Assembly (NCBI GenBank): GCA_013146195.2
Contig: CM028377.1
Location: 61,498,360-61,562,359 of the forward strand
Reading direction: 5' to 3'
Source: Codonopsis lanceolata
Taxonomy: Eukaryota > Streptophyta > Magnoliopsida > Asterales > Campanulaceae
Length of the DNA: 64,000 nucleotides
In this document: positions 12,045 to 25,400 of the stretch, one piece after another
Layout: each line of letters starts with the position of its first letter
How positions within the stretch are numbered: position 1 is the first letter of the stretch
The notes under the pieces: generated by a model
The model's database searches: none
Seen by the model: only the letters and a program-made list of their open reading frames with translations
What the model was told of the DNA's origin: nothing
Program-made: the position numbers and the translations under genes

Positions 12045-12413
12045 AGATAAGACTGTCCCTCGGTACGCGAGGAAAGCCTCATTTGTCAAAAACCAAAGAC
12101 CTATCCTCTGTATACGAGGATAGGCTCATTAAAGACCTATCCCTGTGATACGAGGATAGGCTCTGAAAGACCTATCCCCGATATACGAGATAGCTCTTTT
12201 AAAAGACCATCCCCTGTGATACGAGATAGGCTCAGAAAGACCTATCCTGTGATACGATGATAGTCAAAAGACCTATCCCCTGCATACCAAGATAGGCTCC
12301 AAAAAGACCTATCCCTGCATACGAAGATAGGCTCATTAAAGACCCTCCTCCTGGTGATACGAGGATAGGCCCAGGAAAAAGACCTATCTTCGACACAGGA
12401 AGATAGGCCCCTT
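12045..12413. repeat. Dyad-containing minisatellite after integrase
   Basis: About ten degenerate units of 30-36 bp of the type AAAGACCTATCCC-TGTGATACGA-GGATAGGCTC. Each unit has inverted arms CCTATCC and GGATAGG around an 8-12 base loop, so each can fold into a hairpin on either strand. The array starts just downstream of the integrase stop, where Tat elements often carry minisatellites. Confidence 0.85.
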
Positions 12414-12799
12414 CGAAATTACAAACAAACTCTAAAAACTTAAACATTCTCATAAACTACAAGGATCACAAAAGGCAAAGCAACCGAATGACAGGCTCAT
12501 CATAAATAATCAATAAATTAGAAAGTAAAACAAAGCTGTCAAGAGATAATTGTTTGTTACACTGGCACGAAGGCCTAAAAACACTCGGCCACAAATGAGG
12601 CAATGAATCTGCAGGGGAGTCGGGGATCGGGTCCCGAAGGGGAGCTCTGTGCTCTACGCCGCCGATGCCTCCCAAGCCGCCCCCTCGTTAGATTGCTCAC
12701 CCAGAAAGTCTCGCATGGTCGCCGGGTCAAAAGGAGCATCTTCATTCCTCTCATGGCCTCGATCACGCACAAAGACGCTCACATCCGGAAGGGACAGGG

Positions 12800-15600
12800 G
12801 CACCCACTCATTCAAAGCCAGCCCCGGGTTCACAACACGAGCTGGAGCTCTTCACCCTGATAAGGGACCAAGACATGTCCTTGACGAACAAAAGAACCAG
12901 AGAAAGGCTCGAGCCCCCAGTCAACCAACTCCCCCATTGGTACCCCGTAAGCTGCCGCACATCGAAGGATATGGCGAGACCCCTTAGTGTAGTATGGCAC
13001 CAGCCCATCGAGAAAGCTCTCGCCAACCCTAAAATCTTGCACGGCAGCCTAGCCGAGCCGCCTACCACTGGCCAAACCCCATCACTTAAGTGGGCAAAGA
13101 TCCCTTTCCTTCATCGCGACCTCCCTTTCCCCGACAGCCGAAGAAAGTTTTTGGCTGGTCCCCTCAGCCTCCCTCAAGAGCTCGTCGACCCGATCAGACA
13201 ACTTGTTTCGCTGCCCTTTCACTTCCTCCACAAGCTTCATCGCATCGCTCAACTTGGCCGCTTCAATGTTCTCGCCTCCAAAGACGCGACCTTAGCTTTC
13301 AAAAAAGATTCATCTCATCTTCATGTGAGCGGCTTCTGCGGAGTTTCTTCTCACCATTCACTGACCGACCAAGACGGGTCGACAACGATTTCACCACAAG
13401 CCTTCACACCATGAAAATCGAATGAGTACCTAATAAAAACAAGAATGAGATAAACTTAGAGCAAAAGGAAGGAAAGAGGCTTACTCGCCGCTATCAAACC
13501 AAAACGACCAAGTAGTCAGGGCCGAAATGAGTGAAGTTCATTATTCCGACCAAATCTGGCGCAATGACACCACTCCTCGGCCGAGCGTAGTGGTGATGTC
13601 ATCACGGCAGAAAATCAAGGTTCCCCAAAGTGGGGAACATCGGCAATAATCCCGGCCCAGCCTCGCCACATCTTGGCCTGCAGTACCAAAGTCATCTGGC
13701 CAGCCAGTGGAATCCCGACTTCAAGCAAACCGGGAGCCCTCCTCCCGACCACGCATTTCCCCACCGCGTAAGACAGACACCGACCCAAAGATGCTTTACC
13801 TCCTCATCTTCTTCATCCTCTTCGTCCAACAAAGAGCCATCGCTCCTCTTTCTCGCAATGGACTTAGATCTCCGGAGGGAAGGATCAACTACCGAAGTCA
13901 ATGACAACGACGGGCCTCGGGAGGCACCCGCCACGAGAGGGGGGGATGGAGACAGTTGATGGAGCAGCTCTTTGACCCCTCGCCTCGCGAAGAGGCTGCA
14001 CAGCCTTGACAACTTTTGGAATAGGAGCAGCCACCCCCGCCGACGAATCCAGAAAGGGCATAGCTGGTCCTCATGTCCGAGGCAGCAGTCTCTAACACGG
14101 CCCGACGATTCACGGCCGACTCCTTACGGCTCCTCGTCAAGCCCATCCGAGCATCAAGACCTTTCATCGCCGAAAAACGTAAAATTCAAAGTTAGAACAA
14201 ATAACGGAAAGAAGAATAAATGAACGAAGGATAAAAGGAAGCGGCATTCACGATGATCCGGGTCGTCGCTTCTGGCCTCCTGCTCCTACAAGATAAACAA
14301 TCTTTTTGAAGACCGTGCCCTCGCACCAACCACTGGTATGTATCGATCACGGGCATAAGGCATCGAGGAACAATATCCTTCATGGCTCGGTCGACATCCC
14401 GACCAAACGGAAGTAACTCTTCTGCTGGAAACCGAGCTCCAACTAAATACGAGGGGGTCCTCGCTTCGCACACCTAAATAACCCTCCAACGCCTGTTTGG
14501 CATCCTCCTCATACTCAGTCAATGGAGGGGCAGCAGACAAAGACTTCACCAAATCAACAGAGTCACGAGGAGTGGGGAAATTCCATCCTCGCCGGCTTTC
14601 TACGATAAGGACCTTCTCGCCCAATGTCCTGCTTTTGCTTGGGGCCGAGCAAACAAGTTGACCCCATTATTATGATGTTTACATTGAGGCGGCCCAAACC
14701 ACATGGTCACAAAGAAAGCAATTTTGAACGTAGGAAGAGTAGGCTCAAAACCGAGTACTCGCAAACAGTGCAAACTAACCAAAGACCTTACCAAGTTAGT
14801 GGATAGGTCCAAGTGGACGAGCTCCGCCTCATCGGTAAGCTCGCAGACGAAGGGATCAAGGGGCAATCTAAGTCCTGCCTCAAAAAAAGAAATATAAAAA
14901 CCTACCCCACTCCGGAGGAGCCTTAACTCAGGCAAAGACGAATTCAGCTCGGGAGCATACCCCCAAAAATCATCCGAGCTATGGTTGAACTGAATGGCCC
15001 AACTTTCTACATCCTCGGGGGCAATATGATTACGCCACCCCCTCAACCATCTGCCACTGGCCTTACCACCTACCTCGGTAGCATCCTCGCTAACCTTAGA
15101 TTTTCCAGCTCGGGATTTTTTGCTTGTTTTGCTAACCCGATCTTCTTCCTCGGGTGCCGAAGAGGTACCAGCCGCACCTTTTTTCCTCTTTTTGCTCGCA
15201 AGCTCCATATTTTTCTTCATCACCCTTTGAGCCTCGAGCTCGCTGTAAAAGATTTGGTAAAGGTCAAAATATGCCTGCTCCCTCGTCTCACAAAGGTACA
15301 TCTGAGTCCCGAGAGGTCGGTCCTCAACTTTCCAGGACTCGTCCTCGCGTGAGGGAAGCCCGTCTAGTTTATAACCAATGCCAATAACAAATTTCTCTCC
15401 GCTTCACTGGGAAGGACGGCTTCCCAGTTTCCATCGATTTGTTTGTATACCCGAGATAGGGTGGGGGACCGAGCATAAATCACCCCAGGATTAGCTCTTT
15501 TAGTCCGCATAACTGAAGAAAGGGCCGAGGGAGAAGGGATCCTCGGAGAAGACGATGAAGAAGACGAAGAACAAGTCTTGTACGCCTTGTTTGAGGAGGA
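12800..15600 (-). pseudogene. Antisense ORF of the Tat element (Transposase_28-like plus coiled coil)
   Basis: The longest open piece is 14600-15301 on the minus strand. It encodes a basic Lys-rich linker followed by a block around GVGFYISFFEAGLRLPLDPF that resembles the putative gypsy-type Transposase_28 family (PF04195). Further along the minus strand (about 13100-13280) the encoded protein is a heptad-rich coiled coil such as KLVEEVKGQRNKLSDRV. This arrangement matches the antisense ORF of Tat retrotransposons, whose function is unknown. It is split by frameshifts; introns are possible. The family name is from memory of the conserved block, not from a search. Confidence 0.6.
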
Positions 15601-16169
15601 ATGGTCAAGGGTGCGCGACGCGAGACTCGCACTTAACTCATAAAAACGCTTGACAAAAACCTAAATATGGAGGTCAAACTAAAAGAAGAATACCTTCAAC
15701 AGATGACGATAACAAAGCAGGCAAAGGCGAGGGACGAAGACGGGAACCTGAAATGAGAAACCCGCCGGCGTTAGTACGAAAAAGCCAAGAACCGTAACCG
15801 CTCGCCGGAAAATGAAGAGCGGCACTCTAAACTTACCGCAACAGGTTAGAAAAGGGATTACGAACTAAAGAAAAGCAAGTGAAACAAGAAAACGGACCTA
15901 AAAAACCACTTTGGAAAGAAGACCGCAACCGAAGGAGGTCAAACTACGAAAGGCTTCCAGAAGAAATATCGCACGAATCGCTGAGCGGAAAACAGTAGAG
16001 ATGCGTAAGAAGAAGCCGTGGTTTTTCTTTTATAGATCCACTGACACATGGGTCGACTCCTGCAAGAACCCAAGACGGACCCTATCCTCGCCAATGGACG
16101 ATCAACACGCCACAAGAATCAAACGACGCCGCCGAAATTTAGGGAATAACGGCGCCACTTCAAAAAATT

Positions 16170-17225
16170 AAATGAAAGTCGGCTTTACGACGCTTCGGGA
16201 AACACGCCATTAATGAGACGTGACCCCAACCGACGCCACCAATCCGACCATCAAGACGAGCTCGCCCCGAGGAACTAGTTGAAACCCGTCCTCGGCTTAT
16301 CCCCAAAATTAAAACAAGAGAGCATGGTCGGCACGGGAGATTCCGACCAAGGACAAGTCAAGTTATACTTTCCGAGCTGGGATGAATCCTCGCACTCTGA
16401 AAGTCCTGGGGCAATCAAGGGACTCAACCACTCGCCTTCCACGTGATGCGACACATGGCCGTTAGAACAACGACACCTCGCAATCGGCCGACGTGGCGCA
16501 GCCTCACGACCATCCTCGACACGAGACACGAGCACCAAAAGGTTATTCTAGATTAGCCAATTGTCACCAAAGTATCTACATGACGGTCCTCGACCCTAGC
16601 CGACCACCAAGAGAAAACAGGACTTAAGTCCAACCGACTGAGCGAAAGAAACGCCAAGATAAGACAAAGTACGCCAGTGGCCCCTGCTCGATTGAAAGAC
16701 ACCAACGTGCAGCTCGCGCCCGCCGCCTCCACTCAAGCTTGACCTCGGCTGATACTCGACAAACCCGAAAAGAGAGAACCAATCAGAGCCGGCCACCTCG
16801 GCCGACCAATAGATCCTGTCCAACATCCAACATGCCTCCCGCTTGTTCGGGCAAGCCAAACCCGAGAGGAGTATAAAAAGGGAAGTAACCAACTTCACAA
16901 GGTATGACACTGCTCACGCTTGACATATTTCTACTTTGAGCTTGCAACTAAACACGATTATTAAGGGTGATCACAGTGGTACGCATGTTCACTCCATTGT
17001 TATCCCCCGCATCGACTCTCACGCCGAGGCTTTACCGATAACCTCCCAGCCTCCCGACCTGTTTTCTCTTATTTGACAGGCTCACGCAAGAAACCAAGGA
17101 AGACGATTGGGAAGCCAACAAAGAACAAGCAGCCAGATATCCACCTCACCGCCCAAAGACGACGCATGCTTTACCCGACCAGCCCACATATACTCCACGT
17201 GTAATCACCCATATCTTGGCGTGAT
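16170..17225 (+). mobile_element. Probable 3' LTR of the Tat element
   Basis: The sequence downstream of the antisense ORF region is non-coding. It has a TATA box (GTATAAAAAGG at about 16870) about 350 bases before the point where the element ends and AT-rich host sequence begins. The exact TG and CA ends are not certain because the 5' LTR is missing for comparison. Confidence 0.45.
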
Positions 17226-17230
17226 CAGTG

Positions 17231-17934
17231 TTAAAACTAAAAAAAATTCAATTCATTGGGACACATTTTATAACATTACAGCTTAATTACGTGCTCAAGG
17301 TCTACTCATTTACTTTATGAGCTAAAGTCGGATCAAACTATTAACCGGGCTAACTCAAGCCCAACTAGGGTCAATGAACTTCATATACAACGCTTTGGCG
17401 AAGAATGTTTGACCACTCTGGCCAAGATGGCCACTCCTTGAATTTAAATAGCAGGGAATGGGGATTGCCAATTAGAATCTGACCCAACTCTAGGTCGTCG
17501 CCCAATGCACCAAGACACCCATCAACAAGGTACAAGTCAAATCAGTCAAACTCGCCTCCATTTGTTTGATTGTTTCACATAAAATCACTTTTGAAAAAAG
17601 TTCCTTATTTTTTTTTATATTTGGTAACCTTAAAAAATGTAGTCTAACGGAAAAATGAATTTCGGATTCATTTTTTAAATATTCAAGCACCCCTTCACCC
17701 CCTTCCACAATTATGAACATATTTAATTTGACTTATCTAAAGTGCTTATGACTTATGACTTACCATAAGTTATTTTTAAAGCGTTTGATTTCAGTATTTC
17801 ACTTATGGTAAGATAAGTCATAAGTCATGTACAAACCATAAATTGTAAGCACTAAGCCTAGTGCTTAATTCTACTTTTTAAAAACATGTGAGTCCTCTTC
17901 TTTATTGAAATTTTATATATTCCAAAATTACCCT
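17231..17934. other. Non-coding junction region
   Basis: Moderately AT-rich DNA with no credible gene. At 17570-17710 there is a stretch related in reverse sense to the interior of the hAT-like element (GAATCCG and CCCCTT motifs). At 17730-17880 inverted copies of GACTTATGACTTA and TAAGTCATAAGTC look like a MITE end. Confidence 0.4.
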
Positions 17935-18340
17935 TCTTAATAATAATAAAAAAACAAAAAGTAATAATAATAATTATTATTATTATTATTATTATAAATA
18001 ATTATTATTATTATTATTATTATTATTAATATAGTAAAAATAATTGTAATAATAATAAGTAATAATAATAATACAAGTAATATTAATATCAATATTATAA
18101 TAATAAAATATAATATTAATAATAATAAAATCAATAATAATATAAATAACATTAATAATATTATAAATATAATAAAATAAATACTAAAATTAACAAGTAA
18201 TAATAATAATAATAAAAATAATATTAATGTTAATAAAATAATAATAATAATAAAGGCAATAATAATGGTAATAATAATAGTAATAATTAATAATAGTGAT
18301 AAATTTGTATTAATATTAATAAAATAATAAAAAAGTGATG

Positions 18341-18379
<39 letters not shown>

Positions 18380-18440
18380 TAAATAATAATGATAATAATA
18401 TGATTAAAATTAATAATAATAATAATAATAATAATGTAAA
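17935..18440. repeat. (TAA/TTA)n microsatellite field
   Basis: About 500 bp made almost entirely of TAA, TTA and AAT runs. The apparent minus-strand reading frame through it (Ile/Leu/Tyr only) is a composition artefact. Confidence 0.95.
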
Positions 18441-19436
18441 TCACATTTTGTGATGATGCTATTTTAGTCTTTATATTTTATTTCAACACTATTTCAACTT
18501 ATTAATCAAACACACACACTAACTTATGAAAGCTAATCAGTACTTTTAAAAAGCTAAATTAAACAACACCAGTTATTAGTCATCAGTCATAAAAAATAAG
18601 TCATCAGCACATATCAATAAGCTAAATCAAACAGACCACTCATATATTTAGATACTCGCACAATGTTCCACTCAACATATATCGTTTAGAAATATCAATG
18701 GAGTTTCTATACACAATTTATAAATTATAATTTTAATAAATATTCTACGTCTTAAAACTAATATCAACTATATTATTTAAAGATGTCTCAAACATTGTCC
18801 ATTTTCTTTTAAAAAATATTTTTTTTCATATCAATTATCAAATTTTATATTGTATTTGTAAAATTGAAAATCAATTTTTTTTATATAAAATAACACTTTT
18901 AGTAGTCAATTAGTAGTAAAACGATATTCTTATACTTAATTTTTTAAAGTGGACCTTTTGAATGAAACATTCTAAAATAAAATAATAAACTATTTGTTCG
19001 AAACGAAATAAATATTCAATATAAACCTTAATATTAGAATATGTTTTTTGAAATTATTCATATATTATTTTTCATAATATTTTCAAATGTTATCTGACAT
19101 ATATCAAAAGATTTACCAAACAACTAAAAATCATTTTCCGTAAAATAAACAAAACATTAAACGCAATAAACAAGATATCCAGCAATGGAAAACACATAAT
19201 GCAACAAGCCCATGATATCAAGTGTAACCAATTAGATTGATATGTTACATACCATCATCATCTAGGATGAGAAGCAAAATACACAAAAGGGAAAGGCAAA
19301 AATATGTAATTTGACTCCCGATCATAGTTTCCAAAACCCCACATTTCCCATCAAATTAAGGTTACAACAGAACTCAACACCCGTAGGATATCCAGAGAAA
19401 CAATTTGTGCCTGCATTATGTACAGAACTTTCATCA

Positions 19437-22400
19437 TCACTTCATACTAGAACCTGCTGCTGTCTTTGAAGACCCTACCGCTCCCTGGTCAACTGATCCA
19501 ATACCTAACTGTGAAGAATACGACCCACTTTTCTTCAAATTACCAGGAAATTCCTTGCCTACACTCTTCAAGGAAAGATTCTTCTTTATTCGATTCCGAT
19601 TGAGTAACAACATAGCATTCCGTGACGGTGCATTCAAAGCGCCTTCAACACAATCACCCACCTGAGTGCACGCCCATGGTTTAGATGGTCCATCCTCCCG
19701 GAAAGGTCTAAGCCTAGGGAAACCGTTCCTCAACTTAGAAAAGACCCGCTGATCCGGGGAATTTTCTTCTTCTGATTTAGCACAGATAGGACATGGAGGA
19801 TCATTTTTGCGCATTTTTGGTGTTGTTTGGTCCAAGCATTCAGCATGGAAAACATGGCGGCAAGAAAGAACTCCAGCAACTGGCATGTCTCCACTTCTCA
19901 CAATCCGGCGCGAACTCCAAGGTGATCTCTGAGAAAGAAACCTCTCACAGAGACCACATTTGAAACCATCCGACGGGTTAAATGATCGATTGAGAGAATC
20001 GGATTCAATTGGTTCAGAAGCATCTGAAAAATCTATATCAGCACTGGCAGTGCTAAAGCGATGTCTTTCTCTTTGGTGACTACTGTCATCAAATTCTGAA
20101 AGCCCCGTAATATCTCTTTCGGATGGAAAAGAAAGGGGGTGAACAGGTTTAGACATAAAGCAACGGCGACTTGAAAAGTTACGATGAGTGGATTGAGATT
20201 TGGGCATGACCTCATAATCACTACTGTCTGAGCGCGAAGAGGTAGAACCCCTGCTATCATGTGTAGCTGAAATACCCTGCAAAAAACTTGTTCCTCTCAG
20301 CAACTTAACTCTAGTATATGGAAAATGAAACGGTAAAAAGCAAAGATGAGAAGACATTACCTCCATAGCTGGTGAAAATGATAGAGGCCCCATAACTGCA
20401 AAATTTAGATGTGGGACAAATGATATCAGCAAGTAAATAAGAACATAATTGAAAATTTCAAGTAACTACTTTTTTTTCTCAAATGCAACTTCAACAGGAA
20501 GCCAAGGTTACAGCATTGGCAGCAGTGAGAAGTCTGAATAACAAGTATCAGTGTTGCATAGCTAATTAGCTATATAGGTCCTCAAATGGCAGTGTCACTA
20601 AAAGAGGGACAGCCAAAAAACAAAAAACAAAAAACAAAAAAGCAAAAAGCATAAATCCATTGAAGGTTAGATGAGACTGTTTAAGACAGTATAATCCGTG
20701 GTGATAAAGACACAGCTCGGATTTTAACTAAATTTGCAGATACCAACTGGACATTCATTTAATTTGATTAATTAAAAAAACACAAAAGTTCAATTTCCTG
20801 TTTAGCTTTGATGCCTACTCCAGTTTTCAACAATCTATGTATTCTATGCTACTTGGCATTAAGATTAACTTTGGTAAAGGACAAAAAAAGAACTTATCAA
20901 AGGAGAAAAAGAAATAACGAGACCTTTTTTTCCTTTTTATCCACAAAAACAACAAGAACAAGCAAATATAACAGAATTTGAAGAGATGAAGGAAAGGGAT
21001 AACACCCTCATCCCATAAAAGAAGTCCTACCATCAATTTAGTTTATCCCCAAGAGAATCCCATAATTTCTGAATTCAAGCTAGATTTTTTCATTGTTTTT
21101 CCAAAAAAAAAAAAAATCAAGAACATTATGGTTTATCTTACTTGTCATACAACAAAATATGCAGTTTTAGTGGAATTCAGAAATACGTCATTAAAGAGTT
21201 CGACTTCCAAAATATTACTCCTCTTTTAAGAGAAGGGAGTATTCTATCATCTGACCATAAAATTGAAAAATAAACAGCTCAACTGCCTCAGCATAGTAAC
21301 AAAAATTTCACATCACACACAAGCTCTATACTCAATTCAGTAAATATAGTTCTCTTTTACATTCTATTACTAATCTTTAAGGTTTCAAAGGGCAAAGAAG
21401 TTTTCAAATCATTCTGAAATTTGACCACATAGCACATTTAAACAATAAAATATAGAGTAATTGAACAATGGCTCAATAAAATATAGATTAATCATTGGTA
21501 TGGTAATGTTGTTTTATATTTATTTTTTATTTTTTTGATAAGTGTAACCCCTAGTTGGTATGGGGATTGGAACCAAGAACATCAACGTCTTAGCCTGAGT
21601 GCCGTTGCCATCACTCCCACAACTTGGGGTCATTCGTTTTATATTTATTACCAAAAATATTTTTTTAAATGTATATAAAATAGTGATTTGATACTGTCAT
21701 AACCTACTAGATTTACTTTCCAATACCGAAAGTGGACTATACTTTGGGATCGAGGGAGTGATTGGTATGCAATCTAACAACCTCGACCTTATGTTACCCT
21801 CTCATCCCATAAGACATGAATCATTATTCATGCATCAGCTAGTGACCAATTAACTCCTTACTGAATCTTCAAAGCAGAAAACGGGGTTGGAGACAGGTGC
21901 TCATTGTAGAGCAGGACCTACATGTTAGGCACCTTTGGACACACCAAAACTCCCTCAATTTACATTGGCACTCAATTTGCATCAGAAACTTGAGATTGAT
22001 ATTTTGACAAAGTTGATTGATACAGATATATGAATCAGCATTTCTGTATCAGCTAATCACTTGGATGACCCCTGATCTACAACAGGTTCTATGTTTACTT
22101 TCTGCTGTTCCTAAGTAATTTCAGGTATGCACAGTATCAAGAGCCACAGGATATTGCTAGAAGCTATGCGTAGAATTGACCTTTTCCCCTAGACTCTGAA
22201 CGTAAATTTACCACATTTACCTGGAAAACTATCCTACTTCACATCAACTAGCATCACAACTTCTTCCATCAAAGTGCGGCAAACTAAAATGGAACTTTGC
22301 TAACATATTGTGGACCATAACTCAAGTTCATAAACACAACTAAACAAGCTTAAAGCTTTTCTTAACAACTATATATGTGGTTTAAAGTTTCAGGACTGAA

Positions 22401-25400
22401 CCCTGACTGGTAGTCTATGAACAAACAATATGCAATAACTAGAGAGGAAGATCTGGGGAAACAAATTTTCCTACCTCTATCTATATCTAGATATTTGGTT
22501 TTCATCTTTACCATATTACAAGACTAAAGCCCACCAAGAACAATTTTCAAGACATCAACTAGATATACATTCGACTATCCTTCAGTAAATATGTAACAAA
22601 AGAGAAGTTAATTCAATAAAAGATATCTTTAAAAAACAAGAATAGCCATTTTTCTTCCCTCTCATGAGAACAATTGTCACAACACACTAACAACTGCAGA
22701 GCTAATTTCAATAGTATCTTTATGGCTGTCAACATAAGAGATAAGATTAATACAGAAGAACCTGCTCCCTCTACTGGCCCATATCAACAGGGCCGGCCCT
22801 GTAAAATCGGGGGCCCAAGGCCAATTACTTCGAACGGGACCCTTCCTTTGTAGCATAAATTTTTTCCCAATTTTTGAAAAATTAAAGAAACAAAGGTTAC
22901 GTATGTCATTTTTTTCTATTGGTAAATCTTTTGAAAATATGTCGAAAAACATTTTCGGATGTTTGGCAAGCACACGGAAAACAATATATGAATAAATACA
23001 AAAAATATATTCTAATATTAATGTCCATATTGAACATAAAATAATGTTTAACTTTAAGTAATTTTCCTTTAGTAATCCTTAATTTATCATTAATGGTGTC
23101 AAATCAATAAGGTCCATTTTTTTTCAATGTCACAAATACAAACAAAAAAATTGGTAATAATGAAAAAACGTTTTAAAAAAGAAAATTGATAATATTTGGG
23201 ACATCCCTAAATAATATAGTGGACACTAATTTTATGATGTAATGAGTATTTATTTAAATTATAATTTATAAATAATGTGCACAAACTCTAATTATATTTC
23301 TAAACAATGTATTTGTTGAGTAAAATATTGTGTGTTTGTAAATATGTATAATTGTGGAAGAGGACAAAGGGGTGCTCGAACATTTGGAAAATGAATCCGT
23401 AAGTCATTTTCCTGAAAAGAAGGCTTCATTTTCCGTTGACTTGGAAAAGCTTTTATGTTGACTACATTTTCCTCTGGTTACCAAATACTAGAAAATGAGG
23501 AAAACGTTTTCCAAAAGTCATTTTCCGTGAAACAAATGAAGCCCAAGTCTTTTTTAGAAATTAGAATAAGGCATTTATTTCATTTTTTAAAATAATGTGT
23601 AGGGTTTTTGTGAGATTTGGGGGCCTAAAAAATTGGGTATTTTTAGGGGGCCCAAGGCCATGGCCTCACTCTCCTTATGGCAGGGCCGGCCATGCATATC
23701 AACACATGCAGAGCAGCGCGCGCAACCATCCATCAATAAGTTTCAGGTGAGAGATGGAAAATTAAGAATAAAAATCACATAAAGAGATTGATTGTAATAA
23801 ATGAAAAGCTTGAATGAAAGAGAAAAAGTTATGCAATGGAGGCGATCGTTGAAGTACTTTGGTAATGTTGACCAGGGAAATAAAGTGTTATCCTCACATC
23901 TTCCCATTACACGATTCTTTACAGAACTTGCAGACTATTTGATTGATGAAGACAAAATGTATTTTGGGCCACTGTACTTTACAAAAATTGCAATTAGGCC
24001 ACTTCAACTTTAAAATTTTCATAATGGCCACTGTACTCAAGTTATGTTTCAATTTAACCCATTTTTTGGATGGACGTTAAGTTGAGACGTTAAGTTTTGT
24101 TAAATATCTATTTTGCCCATGTTCATCATCATCATCTTCTCTAATCAAGAAAAAAAAAAAACAAATTAAATCCCAAAAAATCCCAACAAAATTGAACTTC
24201 TGTTAATACCTATTTTGAAAATTGTTCTTGGGAGAGGAAATGATCATGGGGAACGGAGTATACTTCTACAAATTGATTTGTGGTTTCTTCCAAATCTACG
24301 CAAAAATCCCAAAATTTATTAGATATTTGAGGGATGAAATTGGTTTAGAGGATGCAGACAAAACAGCAGCAACCATGGCTAGTTTGCAAAACAGAGCCCA
24401 AGCCAAACTAATGGGATATGGCTATGAATGTGGTTTACAATCTCAAACTTCTCAATTCCCCAAACGTTTGTGATGAAAAAATTGAAAACGATTTCTATAC
24501 TATATACCCACAATCTAGGTTGTTGTCCGCTGCTGACACCCCAATCGGAAATCGGAAGTGTAGAAGAGTGCAAAAGAAACGACGGGAGGGAATCGCCGAG
24601 ATCAAAGAAGCGATGACAAGAGAAGTCTATAGATTTGGGGAGAGTGGAAGAGGCAACATGGATTTGGATGAGGGTGTAGCTTTGGTGGATGACAATGTGA
24701 ACTTCGGGAGCAGCGGTGGAGATGTTTGCTGAAACATGGACGGGTTTTGCTGGAGACAGCGGCGGCTATGGTTGGAGATGAGAGCCTTGGCCAGAACTTG
24801 GAGATGGGGCGTTGATTGGAGGTTTGCATGGGAGCTGGTGGATTGTGACCGGAGTAAAAGGCTAGTGCTAGGGTTTGGGAGATAAGAGAGAGTGTAAATT
24901 GAGTGCTACTTGGTGGAAGTGGTGACCAGTGCCATGGAGCTGCTGCTTGGGCTTTGGTAAGGGATGAATTCTGGAGATGAAGGTGGTGACCACAGATGGA
25001 AGGGTTTTTGGCTAAAGATGAGAGAGTTGGAGCGAGTGAGAGAGAGCAGGTAGATGAAGAAGAAGATGATGAAGCTGAATATAGGGGCAAAATAGGTATT
25101 TAACATAACTTAACGTCCATCCAAAAAATGAGTTAATTTGCAACATAACTCAAGTACAGTGGCCATTAAGAAAATTTTAAAGTTCAAGAGGCCTAATTGC
25201 AATCTTTTGTAAGGTACAGTGATCTAATTATCTAATTGCAATCTTTTGTAAAGTCCAGTGGCCTAATTGCAATCTTTTGTAAAGTATAGTGACCCAAATA
25301 TGCATCTTGCCATCGATGAATAAAACACAACATGGTTCAGATAACGACTCATACAGCATGAGTTGTGGTTTGTGCTTGCGTATCTGAAAATTTTATACAT

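Larger units (their letters stand above)
7866..17230 (+). mobile_element. Tat-lineage Ty3/gypsy LTR retrotransposon, 5'-truncated by gap, decayed
   Basis: Remnants in order on the plus strand are: gag C-terminus, protease, RT, RNase H and integrase, ending about 11985. Then follow a dyad minisatellite (12045-12413), a long antisense ORF region (about 12800-15600) and a probable 3' LTR. This layout, with a minisatellite and antisense ORF between integrase and the 3' LTR, is that of the plant Tat clade (Ogre/Retand-like). The block is visibly richer in G+C than the AT-rich host sequence beside it. Many stops and frameshifts break every domain. The 5' LTR and most of gag are not in the contig. 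Confidence 0.85.

Noticed and set aside
12045..12413. CRISPR array
   Set aside because: Units are degenerate, there are no unique spacers of constant length, and the context is a plant retrotransposon.
13630..14223. Several plus-strand frames
   Set aside because: They are shadows of the minus-strand coiled-coil ORF of the Tat element.
17937..18152. Minus-strand hydrophobic small protein
   Set aside because: Translation of a TAA/TTA microsatellite.
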